Part shown: positions 8,895 to 17,004 of the stretch, piece after piece
Layout of the letters: each line of letters starts with the position of its first letter
Position numbering within the stretch: position 1 is the stretch's first letter
NCBI GenBank assembly: GCA_017434885.1
Contig: JAFSGE010000020.1
Location: forward strand, 33,375 to 97,374
DNA from: Lachnospiraceae bacterium
Lineage (GTDB): Bacteria > Bacillota > Clostridia > Lachnospirales > Lachnospiraceae
Length of the DNA stretch: 64,000 nt
Reading direction: 5' to 3'
Position numbers and translations under genes: made by a program
The notes under the pieces: model-generated
What the model was told of the DNA's origin: nothing
Database searches by the model: none
What the model saw: the letters and a program-made list of their open reading frames with translations, nothing else

Positions 8895-10472
8895 ATGGAA
8901 CGTTTGTGGAAATCTGATTTAGGTGACGGTAATTTTAAGAATCCGATTTTGTTTGCGGATTATTCCGATCCGGATGTGATTCGTGTGGGAGATACATTTT
9001 ATATGACGGCATCCAGCTTTAACTATATTCCGGGGTTGCCGATATTGACATCTAAGGATTTGGTGAACTGGAAACTTGTGAATTATGCACTTGAAAAGAT
9101 TGATTATGATAAATATGATATTCCGCAGCATTCCAAGGGAGTATGGGCACCTGCAATCCGTTATCATGAAGGCAGATTCTATATATACTATGGTATGCCG
9201 GACGAAGGTTTCTTTATGGTAAGTACTACAGATCCGCTTGGCAAGTGGGATGAACCGGTACTGATTTTGGAGGGAAAAGGACTGATAGATTCCTGTCCGT
9301 TTTGGGATGAAGACGGTAAGGCTTATCTGATTCACGGATATGCCAAGAGCCGTATCGGTTTTAAGAGTTATCTTGGTATTTTTGAAATGAATCCGGAGGG
9401 AACCAAGGCCATTACAGAAGACCATATTCTTTACAACGGTGTGGAAACACAGCCAACCATTGAAGGGCCTAAGGTGTATAAGCGCAACGGATATTATTAC
9501 ATATGGGCACCGGCAGGTGGTGTAAAGACCGGATGGCAGACGGTTCTTCGCTCCAAAAACATTTACGGACCTTACGAAGAAAAGATTGTAATGATACAGG
9601 GAAATAGTGAGACAAACGGACCTCACCAGGGTGGCCTTGTTGATACGGTTAATGGTGATGAATGGTTTATACATTTTCAGGATAAAGGACTTTACGGAAG
9701 AATTTGTCACCTGCAGCCTGTTACATGGGAAAATGACTGGCCAGTTGTAGGTGTTAATGCTAAGGACGGCTGTGGTGAACCATGTATTATCCACAAAAAA
9801 CCGAATACAGGAATTACGGAAGAACCATGCTATTTGGAAGCATCTGATGACTTTGAAAGTGACAAATTGAACTTGTTGTGGCAATGGCTCGGAAACAGCA
9901 AAGAAGAATTTTCTTCTCTTACGGAAAAGCCCGGTTCACTGCGTTTGTACGCATTGAATCCTTCAGGAAGAGAAGATGCTATTTTATGGGAATGTGCCAA
10001 TGTTTTGACCCAGAAACTGGTTTGCCCCTATTTTGATGCAACTACCTGTGTAGATGTGGCTGCTTTATCCGATAATGGTCAGGCCGGAATGACGATGATG
10101 GGTGGACATTATGCTTATCTGGCAGTCAGAATGATTGATGGAAAAAAGAAACTTGTATTTGCCAAGGCGTATGATGAAGGAAATGAAGTGAAAGAAGATG
10201 TGAAAGAATTAGCAGTTCTTTCCGATACACAAAACCAGGTTTGGTTTAGTGCACGCATGGAACAGGGCGAGAGTGGTCCTGTGTTTAAGATGTTTTATGA
10301 ACTTACCGAAGGAGTGCGGGTAGAAGTAGAGACAGATTTTATGCCATCAGACCATACATGGGTAGGAGCAAAAATCGGACTTTTTGCAAATGCGTTGGGA
10401 ATGGAAAGCGTGAATGGAAGCGTAAAATGCGGATATGCAGATTTCACCTATATTCATGTAAAAGCGTTATAA
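8895..10472 (+). CDS. Glycoside hydrolase family 43 with C-terminal beta-sandwich
   Basis: A 525-residue GH43 protein. The five-bladed propeller starts with the catalytic base motif (FADYSDPDVIRVGD), continues with GVWAPAIRYHEGRFYIYYG, the pKa-modulating Asp in IDSCPFWDEDGK and the general-acid Glu in IEGPKVYKRNGYYYIWAPAG. A C-terminal ~200-residue concanavalin-like domain (after about residue 310) is typical of beta-xylosidase/arabinofuranosidase members resembling subfamily 12. No signal peptide, so cytoplasmic. ATG 8895 follows AAGGAG with correct spacing; the GTG at 8886 overlaps that site. In this pectin context it probably trims arabinose, xylose or galactose side chains; exact linkage cannot be read. 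Confidence 0.86.
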   Translation: MERLWKSDLGDGNFKNPILFADYSDPDVIRVGDTFYMTASSFNYIPGLPILTSKDLVNWKLVNYALEKIDYDKYDIPQHSKGVWAPAIRYHEGRFYIYYGMPDEGFFMVSTTDPLGKWDEPVLILEGKGLIDSCPFWDEDGKAYLIHGYAKSRIGFKSYLGIFEMNPEGTKAITEDHILYNGVETQPTIEGPKVYKRNGYYYIWAPAGGVKTGWQTVLRSKNIYGPYEEKIVMIQGNSETNGPHQGGLVDTVNGDEWFIHFQDKGLYGRICHLQPVTWENDWPVVGVNAKDGCGEPCIIHKKPNTGITEEPCYLEASDDFESDKLNLLWQWLGNSKEEFSSLTEKPGSLRLYALNPSGREDAILWECANVLTQKLVCPYFDATTCVDVAALSDNGQAGMTMMGGHYAYLAVRMIDGKKKLVFAKAYDEGNEVKEDVKELAVLSDTQNQVWFSARMEQGESGPVFKMFYELTEGVRVEVETDFMPSDHTWVGAKIGLFANALGMESVNGSVKCGYADFTYIHVKAL

Positions 10473-10534
10473 AAAGAGCATGTTTATCGTGAAGATGTTG
10501 TTTGGGAAGAATGAAATTGCAGGAGGCGGATGGG

Positions 10535-12478
10535 ATGACGTTACAACAGGCGATTGAAACTGAAAATTTAGCGGAAGTAACAAGGATTCTGGTGGAAAAT
10601 CCACCTTGTATCGATGATAAAAATGAAGAAGGTATTCCTTTATGCCTATATGCGGCAAAAGTGGGAAATTTCGAGATTGTGAAGTATATCGTGGAGTACT
10701 CCCGTGCCAGTATGAATACAGTGGATGATAATAACAGAAATATTCTGCATTACGGAGCAATGTCAGGAAATGTTAAATTAAACCGATATTTAGTTGAAAA
10801 GGTTGGCATGAGTATTGCATCAGGAGACAGAAACCTGGTTACGCCTTATCAGATAGCGTATGAAATGGGACATAAGGAACTACTTGCTTATTATCAGGAA
10901 GCGGTAGGTGCGGCATATGAGGATATGTACCATAATCCTATTCGTACGGGAATGTTCCCTGACCCTTCTATTGTAAGGGTTGGAGAGGATTATTATATGG
11001 TGAATTCATCCTTTATCTTTTTCCCCTGTATTCCGGTTTCCCACTCCAAAGACCTGATTCATTGGGAAATTATCGGTCATGCCATTACCAATCCGAAGTG
11101 GGCGAATTTGGATGAACTGGAGGGCGGAAGAGGATATTGGGCGCCGGATATTTCTTATGATGACGGTACCTTTTATATTACGGCAACCTATCGTTTAAAT
11201 GATACAGGAACGGTTTACAGAAGACAAATTGTGGTTTCTTCCGATAAACCGGAGGGACCTTACAGTGAACCTGCATACATTGAAGAAGATGGAATTGATC
11301 CTTCTATTTTCCATGAGGATGGCAGACATTATATGCTGCTGAATCGCGGTGCAAGGATTTTTGAACTTTCTTCGGATTGTAAAAAACAGATTTCTGAGGC
11401 TTCGTTATTATATTATGGAGATCAGAAGCGTGCACCGGAAGGACCCCATATTTTGAAAAAAGACGGATATTATTATCTCTTTTTGGCAGAAGGAGGTACC
11501 GGACCGGGACACCGCATTTCTGTTGCCAGAAGCAGAGAGCTTATGGGCAATTATGAACCTTGTCCCTATAATCCCATTATGCGGCAGATGGATGAAAAAG
11601 CAGGAATTCAAAGATGCGGACATGGCAAGCCTGTTTGTACCCAGAATGGGCAGTGGTATATGGTATATCTCTGTGGCCGTATGATTGGAGAGGGATATAG
11701 CATTTTAGGAAGGGAGACTGCTCTTGACCCTATCACATGGACTGCTGACGGCTGGCCGATAGTAAACAATTTGGATGGCCCCAGTGTGCTTCAGATAAAG
11801 CCGGAGTTGCCGGAAAATATAATTAGTGCAAAAGAAGTGCAAAAGGGTATCTTTGTGGATGGATTGCCGAAGGAGTTTATTACACCAAGACCACCGGAAG
11901 AAGATGCCATTTCCTTTGAGAATGGCTGTCTTGTGTTAAAGGGAAGCAAGGCGCCTCTTAGCAGCGTGGATTCCAGAAATATACTGGTGAGACGACAGAC
12001 TGCATTCTGCTTTGAAGCAGAATCTGACTTTATTGTACCTGATTTGAAAGATGGACAGGAAACAGGACTTACCTGTTATTATGATGAAAATACATGGGTT
12101 TGTTTTTATGTTTCCAAGAAGGAAGAAGAATATTTTCTGCAAATCAGAGAGCATATCGGAGCGGAAGATATTTATCATGAGCGCAAAGTAATTGAAAATC
12201 CGGTAGGATGTAATTACTGTTTTGGCGTACATGCGGAATATTTGCAGAGAAACTTTTACTACCGGGTGCTTGATGATGTACAGAATAAAGGCTGTGTGAT
12301 AAAAGCAGATGAAGACAATCAAAATTTTGAAATGCAAACGCTTGATAATGTGTATTATCTTTGTGATGAAGGCATACGTATGGGCAAACGTTTTACCGGT
12401 GCCATGGTAGGAATTTACGGTTATGGCAGGGAAAATCCGTTGTATGTAACCTTTACGGATTTCAGATATCGTGAGTGA
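10535..12478 (+). CDS. Ankyrin-repeat / glycoside hydrolase family 43 fusion
   Basis: A 647-residue two-part protein. Residues ~1-125 are ankyrin repeats (cores such as GIPLCLYAAKVGNFEIVKYI and NRNILHYGAMSGNVKLNRYL); residues ~130-420 are a GH43 propeller with base Asp143 (MFPDPSIVRVG), GYWAPDISYDDGTFYITATY, the modulating Asp in DGIDPSIFHEDG and the acid Glu in RAPEGPHILKKDGYYYLF, followed by a beta-sandwich to the end. No signal peptide. The start is placed at ATG 10535, eight bases after AGGAGG; ATG 10511 is the alternative and adds eight residues. Ankyrin repeats mediate protein contacts and are rare on bacterial glycosidases, so a scaffold or partner-binding role is inferred. Co-directional with the GH43 gene 62 bp upstream. 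Confidence 0.85.
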   Translation: MTLQQAIETENLAEVTRILVENPPCIDDKNEEGIPLCLYAAKVGNFEIVKYIVEYSRASMNTVDDNNRNILHYGAMSGNVKLNRYLVEKVGMSIASGDRNLVTPYQIAYEMGHKELLAYYQEAVGAAYEDMYHNPIRTGMFPDPSIVRVGEDYYMVNSSFIFFPCIPVSHSKDLIHWEIIGHAITNPKWANLDELEGGRGYWAPDISYDDGTFYITATYRLNDTGTVYRRQIVVSSDKPEGPYSEPAYIEEDGIDPSIFHEDGRHYMLLNRGARIFELSSDCKKQISEASLLYYGDQKRAPEGPHILKKDGYYYLFLAEGGTGPGHRISVARSRELMGNYEPCPYNPIMRQMDEKAGIQRCGHGKPVCTQNGQWYMVYLCGRMIGEGYSILGRETALDPITWTADGWPIVNNLDGPSVLQIKPELPENIISAKEVQKGIFVDGLPKEFITPRPPEEDAISFENGCLVLKGSKAPLSSVDSRNILVRRQTAFCFEAESDFIVPDLKDGQETGLTCYYDENTWVCFYVSKKEEEYFLQIREHIGAEDIYHERKVIENPVGCNYCFGVHAEYLQRNFYYRVLDDVQNKGCVIKADEDNQNFEMQTLDNVYYLCDEGIRMGKRFTGAMVGIYGYGRENPLYVTFTDFRYRE

Positions 12479-12533
12479 TTGCGATTATTTCACCTTGCTG
12501 CAAAATGCAAATGAGGTGTGAGGAGTTTTTGTG

Positions 12534-13886
12534 ATGGCGAAAAAGATAAACAGAGAATTGATATTAAGCGGAAATATGCTAAAGGCTATTCTGACACTTG
12601 CCATTCCGGTGGTGATTAACAGTTTTCTTCAGACAATGTATAATCTGACAGACACATACTGGCTTGGAAAGCTGGGAACGGAAGAACTGGCGGCGATTAA
12701 TCTGGTAACCCCGGTACAGAATATTGTGATTAATTTCGGTACGGGAATTACAGTGGCGGGTTCTGTTTTGATTGCGCAGTATCTCGGTGCAAGAAAAGAT
12801 GAAGAAGCAAAAAGTATGGCGAATCAGATTTTTGCCAGTGCCATGATTTTTGCCGTGGTTTGTGCAACGTTATGTGCAGTGTTGACTCCAAGTATCGTAA
12901 CCTGGCTGGGAGCGGAAGGGGCAACATGGCAGAACGGAAAAACTTATCTGCAGATTGTAATTTTGGATATGCCCTTTTTGTTTACGGTGAATCTCTATGC
13001 GGCAATTAATCAGGCACAGGGGGATACGCTTCGTCCCATGCTGTTAAATTTGGTGGGAATTGTCGTTAATATGATTTTGGACCCGCTTCTGATGGTAGTG
13101 TTTGCCTTGGGAGCAGCAGGAGCAGCGCTTGCAACAGTGAGCTCCAAATTGTTGATTGCGGTGATAGCGTTTGTATTGTTACATAATCGGAATAAGGATG
13201 TATATTTGCAACTGTCTAAACTGAAATTTGAAAAAGAGAAGTTGAAAAGTATTCTTACAATAGGGCTTCCGACGGCTATCGGCGGCAGCACAATGCAGTT
13301 TGGATTTTTGTTGATGACAAGAAATGTATTAAAATACGGAACACAGGCTATGGCGGCATATGGAATCGGAAATAAAGTAAATGGTCTTATTTCTTTGCCG
13401 TCCAACGGTATCGGCTCTGCAGTGGCTACGATTGTAGGACAAAATGTGGGAGCTGAGCAGCTTGAGAGGGCGGATTACGGATATAAGCTGTCTCGAAAGA
13501 TGATTGTAATCTTTTTGTTTGCAGGCGGTATGATTTTATCAAGAAAACCGATTTCGACAGCTATAGTAAGTATCTTTTCCGATGACATGGAAGTGATTGC
13601 CATGGCGGCAGAATTTTTAAGTATCATGGCATTTTGTGTGTTTACCAACGGTATCTACAATACTACCATGGGACTGTTTCAGGGAAGCGGCCATACGGAA
13701 GTGACAATGATAATTGATGCATCCAGGTTGTGGGTGTTTCGCTTTGCAACATTGTTTGTCTGTGAATATCTTCTTCATATGGGAGTTCAAAGTGTTTGGT
13801 ATTCGGTGGTGGTCAGTAATGCCATTTCTGCATTGCTGCTCTGGGTTGTATATAAGACCGGATATTGGAGAAAAAAGAGAGGATAA
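12534..13886 (+). CDS. MATE family multidrug/sodium-coupled efflux transporter
   Basis: A 450-residue membrane protein with twelve predicted spans in two homologous halves. The N-terminal signature (LTLAIPVVINSFLQTMYNLT then DTYWLGKLGTEELAAINLV) and the second-half repeat (ILTIGLPTAIGGSTMQFGFL) identify the MATE family. ATG 12534 lies eight bases after AGGAG; GTG 12531 is an alternative. It is the last gene before a strong terminator and lies 55 bp after the ankyrin-GH43 gene, so it may be co-transcribed. The substrate is unknown; a link to pectin catabolism is positional only. Confidence 0.9.
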   Translation: MAKKINRELILSGNMLKAILTLAIPVVINSFLQTMYNLTDTYWLGKLGTEELAAINLVTPVQNIVINFGTGITVAGSVLIAQYLGARKDEEAKSMANQIFASAMIFAVVCATLCAVLTPSIVTWLGAEGATWQNGKTYLQIVILDMPFLFTVNLYAAINQAQGDTLRPMLLNLVGIVVNMILDPLLMVVFALGAAGAALATVSSKLLIAVIAFVLLHNRNKDVYLQLSKLKFEKEKLKSILTIGLPTAIGGSTMQFGFLLMTRNVLKYGTQAMAAYGIGNKVNGLISLPSNGIGSAVATIVGQNVGAEQLERADYGYKLSRKMIVIFLFAGGMILSRKPISTAIVSIFSDDMEVIAMAAEFLSIMAFCVFTNGIYNTTMGLFQGSGHTEVTMIIDASRLWVFRFATLFVCEYLLHMGVQSVWYSVVVSNAISALLLWVVYKTGYWRKKRG

Positions 13887-13899
13887 AAATAAAAGATAT

Positions 13900-13939
13900 A
13901 AGCCTGCGGGAAATAATAACTATTTCTGCAGGCTTTTTG
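13900..13939 (+). terminator. Intrinsic terminator, bidirectional, between MATE and AraC genes
   Basis: AAGCCTGC-GGAAATA pairs with TATTTC-GCAGGCTT (one mismatch) and is followed by TTTTTG. An A-rich stretch on the other side serves as U-run for the opposing araC-type gene. Confidence 0.85.
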
Positions 13940-13942
13940 TAT

Positions 13943-14779
13943 TTAACAGCGCGCGTTTTTTCGGAATTTTAACGGTGAGACTCCTGCAATTCTTTTAAAA
14001 CAATCGCTGAAATAGGCATTGCCGGTAAAACCGGATTCGGTTGCAATTTCTGTCATGCTTAAGTCTGTTTCTACCAGCAATTTTTGTGCACAGATGATTT
14101 TCTCGTTCAACACAAAAGCTGAGTATGGTGTGTGAAGATGATTGACAAATACCTTTGACAAATAGGAGGGTGAAATATGAATCGCCCGTGCTGTTTGCTC
14201 AAGAGAGGGATTTTCCCGAAGGTGAGTTTTAATGTGTTGAATAGCGTCGAGCAAATAAGTCTGTTTATTTTTTGTGTGCATATGGTTTGCCAATACGGAA
14301 TCTTCTTCCCGGATGCAGGCGATAATTAATCGATGCAACAATCCTTTTAGTAAAAGTTCGGAATATTCATTGTAGTTTGCCCATTCCCGTTCCATTTCCA
14401 GCAGAATGGCGTAAATGTTTTTTGCGGTTTCTTCGCTGAGGCTGATAACATGTCTGCGGCACAATTCATCATAAGTTTTCTGACCGGTTATTTCCAGTAA
14501 ATCCTCAATCATGGAATCTGTAAATTTAAGCAGTACACGCTCATAGGGAGCGTGGGAAATATAGGTAGTGCGACGGTAAACTCCTTTTGGAATAAATACG
14601 ATATCGCCGGCTTTTGCTATGGCAGTGAAATCCGGTGAGTAAATCAGGCGGTCACCGCTTACCATAAAAGAAATGCCGTAAAAGTCTGTATATGCTTCAG
14701 CCGCTGACATTTCGTAATAGGCGGGACGCAGTGTTCTGTCAAAATGAAAGTGATATCCGGGTTTTAAAGGAAGAGGCAT
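13943..14779 (-). CDS. AraC family transcriptional regulator
   Basis: A 278-residue regulator with an N-terminal cupin sensor (residues ~1-130; AGDIVFIPKGVYRRTTYIS is the double-stranded beta-helix turn) and a C-terminal pair of helix-turn-helix motifs: SLEQTARAIHISPSYLSKVF and MTEIATESGFTGNAYFSDCF, ending with the family hallmark (AGVSPLKFRK). Start ATG 14777-14779 is preceded by AAAGGA. It is transcribed toward the MATE/GH43 genes and diverges from the MoxR operon. AraC members with this build usually activate sugar catabolism; a role in the pectin locus is inferred. Confidence 0.9.
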   Translation of the reverse strand: MPLPLKPGYHFHFDRTLRPAYYEMSAAEAYTDFYGISFMVSGDRLIYSPDFTAIAKAGDIVFIPKGVYRRTTYISHAPYERVLLKFTDSMIEDLLEITGQKTYDELCRRHVISLSEETAKNIYAILLEMEREWANYNEYSELLLKGLLHRLIIACIREEDSVLANHMHTKNKQTYLLDAIQHIKTHLRENPSLEQTARAIHISPSYLSKVFVNHLHTPYSAFVLNEKIICAQKLLVETDLSMTEIATESGFTGNAYFSDCFKRIAGVSPLKFRKNARC

Positions 14780-14813
14780 GATTTAAGTCCTTTCTGATGA
14801 TAATAACATTTTT

Positions 14814-14843
14814 ATGATATCATCTTTATATGGTGTGTGTAAA
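14814..14843 (-). promoter_or_regulatory. Candidate promoter of the AraC-type regulator
   Basis: Minus-strand TTTACA (14838-14843), 18-bp spacer, TATCAT (14814-14819), about 35 bp before the start codon. Confidence 0.45.
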
Positions 14844-14943
14844 TGACTGAAATCTAAAAAATGAGAAAAAGTAAGCGGATGAATTAAAGAAATATAATGC
14901 AGAAAATGATATGATAACAATAGAATAAATAAGGAGAGAAATC

Positions 14944-15876
14944 ATGAAAAATCAGAAGACGGAAAGAATACTGCGACATATGGACAGTGTAATTGTGGGA
15001 AAGAGCGAGATATCTAAATTTTTACTTGCGGCAATGCTTGCAGGAGGACATGTGTTGCTGGAGGGAGTGCCGGGAGTTGGGAAGACGACGTTTGCCAATG
15101 TGCTTGCCAAATCAGTGAATTGCCGGTTTGCAAGGATTCAGTTCACGCCGGATACGATGCCAAGTGATATTACGGGGACTTCTCTCTACAATTATGAAAA
15201 GCATGCTTTTGAATATGCAGAAGGGGTTTTGATGAACAATATGATTTTGGCAGACGAAATTAACAGAACTTCGCCCAAAACACAAGCAGCGCTGCTTGAG
15301 GCAATGGAGGAGGGCTGTGTAACCGTTGATGGCGTGACGCACATGCTTCCTAAGCCTTTTATGGTAATTGCAACCCAAAATCCGGTGATGCAAAGAGGAA
15401 CTTATTATTTGCCGGAATCCCAGCTTGACAGATTTATGATGAAAATTTATATTGGTTATCCGAAAGAAGAGGAAGAAATCGGTATTGTCAAAAATATGCT
15501 GGAGGGAAAAAGTGCAAAACAGATAGAAAGCGTGATTGATAAAGAAGAACTGTTGCAAATGCAGAAGGATGTGGAAACGGTAATTATACAGGATAATCTG
15601 ATTGCATACGCAACGGAATGTGTCAGAAATACCAGAAATCACGAAAAGGTTCTGCTTGGGGCAAGCCCAAGAGCGCTGCTTGCATGGATAAAGGCATCCA
15701 AGGCATATGCGTTTGTGGAAGGCCGGGAATATGTGACACCGGATGATTTAAAGCTTTTGGCGCCGATTGTACTTGCTCACAGACTGAGTATGGTACAGAG
15801 CATACATGATGATGCCGGTGCAGAAGAAGTAATCAGGGAAATTCTTAGAAAGGTGAGAGTGCCGCTTGAAAGATAA
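14944..15876 (+). CDS. MoxR family AAA+ ATPase
   Basis: A 310-residue AAA+ protein with Walker A GVPGVGKTTF (residues ~42-51), Walker B LADEINRTSPK, sensor 1 ATQNP and a C-terminal lid domain. MoxR ATPases act as chaperones for maturation of partner complexes containing von Willebrand-like or DUF58 proteins. It starts an operon with a DUF58 protein and a membrane transglutaminase, a very common triplet in bacteria of mostly unknown function. AAGGAGAGAA precedes ATG 14944. A TATAAT at 14893-14898 is a possible -10 with no clear -35. Confidence 0.92.
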   Translation: MKNQKTERILRHMDSVIVGKSEISKFLLAAMLAGGHVLLEGVPGVGKTTFANVLAKSVNCRFARIQFTPDTMPSDITGTSLYNYEKHAFEYAEGVLMNNMILADEINRTSPKTQAALLEAMEEGCVTVDGVTHMLPKPFMVIATQNPVMQRGTYYLPESQLDRFMMKIYIGYPKEEEEIGIVKNMLEGKSAKQIESVIDKEELLQMQKDVETVIIQDNLIAYATECVRNTRNHEKVLLGASPRALLAWIKASKAYAFVEGREYVTPDDLKLLAPIVLAHRLSMVQSIHDDAGAEEVIREILRKVRVPLER

Positions 15877-16978
15877 AATGTTGTTTTGGCGCAGATTTAT
15901 TTATCTCGGATGTTTTGTGTTGTCGTTGGTATTTATCAGTTTTTATGGCGGGAATCTTCCTTATATGCTGTTTTTTATGATGGCGGTCAACGGTGCAATT
16001 TCGTTATTATATATATTATATGTATATGCTACTGTAAAGATTTATCAGGAAATACCGGAAAGAAAGGTAATGAAGCAGGAAAAAGTTTCTTATCGATTGC
16101 TACTGAATAACGAGAGTCTGGTGGCGTATCGGGATATGAAATTAAACTTCATGGAAGGACTTTCGGAAATCGGAATTGAGGAGAAGGGTAGCATCGGACT
16201 TGGTGCCGGTCATGGAAAAGAGTTTTTCGGAGATTTGTTCTGCCGTTATTCGGGAACTTATTATGTAGGGATAGAAAGTATTGAAATTATGGATTATTTC
16301 AAGATTTGGCGTATTCGATTTCCTATGCCGCAAAAGCTGAAGGTTACCGTAAAACCAAGACTGCTTGAACCGGAGAATCTGTTGTTTTTGAAGAGGGAAG
16401 AGTCAGGAAATGCAGGACATAGGGGAAGCAGTGAATATGAACTTGACAGTGAAGTGCGCAAATATTGTCAGGGAGATAACAAAAAACAGATTCATTGGAA
16501 AAACTCTGTCAAAAAGGCACAACTTATGGTGCGGAACCGGGATGCGGAAGAAAAAACGGAATTTATTGTTATTATGGATGGCAGTATGGGAAAAGTTTCT
16601 TTTGCAGAAAAAATAATCAGTTGTGATAAGCTAAGGGAAGTTGTTCTCTCTTTGGTAAATTATCTGTACAGGGAAGGATATATTGCAAAGGTTCTTATGG
16701 ACGGTGAATATGAACAGGAGATTTGTGCTTCGGGAGATTTTCGTGTTTTTTATAATCAGGTTGTCGGCTATCAGTTTGGGAAAAGCGTATTTTCGAAGAG
16801 AAATTTGAGGGGAATCTTAGAGATGGGAGTACATAATACTCCGATTGTGATGTTAACCTCTGCTCATTCCCTGCTTGCGGAAGATTGCTTTGCTGTGTTG
16901 GCAGAACAATTGAATGTGTCGGTTATTAATGTGGATTTGTATGAGAGAGTGGAAGATATTTTACAAATAAAAGAATAA
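15866..16978 (+). CDS. DUF58 family membrane-associated protein
   Basis: A 370-residue protein with two N-terminal membrane spans (YLGCFVLSLVFISFYG and LPYMLFFMMAVNGAISLLYI) and a DUF58 core: the sequence DSEVRKYCQGDNKKQIHWK matches the diagnostic R.Y..GD....I.W motif, followed by a vWA-like beta-strand (EFIVIMDGSMGKV). TTG 15866 is eight bases after AGGTGAG and overlaps the moxR end by 11 bp; ATG 15878 is the alternative start. Partner of the MoxR ATPase. Function in this organism is unknown; the family is often tied to cell-envelope stress or surface protein processing. Confidence 0.87.
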   Translation: MKDKMLFWRRFIYLGCFVLSLVFISFYGGNLPYMLFFMMAVNGAISLLYILYVYATVKIYQEIPERKVMKQEKVSYRLLLNNESLVAYRDMKLNFMEGLSEIGIEEKGSIGLGAGHGKEFFGDLFCRYSGTYYVGIESIEIMDYFKIWRIRFPMPQKLKVTVKPRLLEPENLLFLKREESGNAGHRGSSEYELDSEVRKYCQGDNKKQIHWKNSVKKAQLMVRNRDAEEKTEFIVIMDGSMGKVSFAEKIISCDKLREVVLSLVNYLYREGYIAKVLMDGEYEQEICASGDFRVFYNQVVGYQFGKSVFSKRNLRGILEMGVHNTPIVMLTSAHSLLAEDCFAVLAEQLNVSVINVDLYERVEDILQIKE

Positions 16979-17004
16979 TGGTATTATCTCAGGGATGAAA
17001 AGAA

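Noticed and set aside
8919-9884. 321-codon minus-strand open frame
   Set aside because: Shadow of the GH43 gene; no ribosome site and no protein-like motifs.
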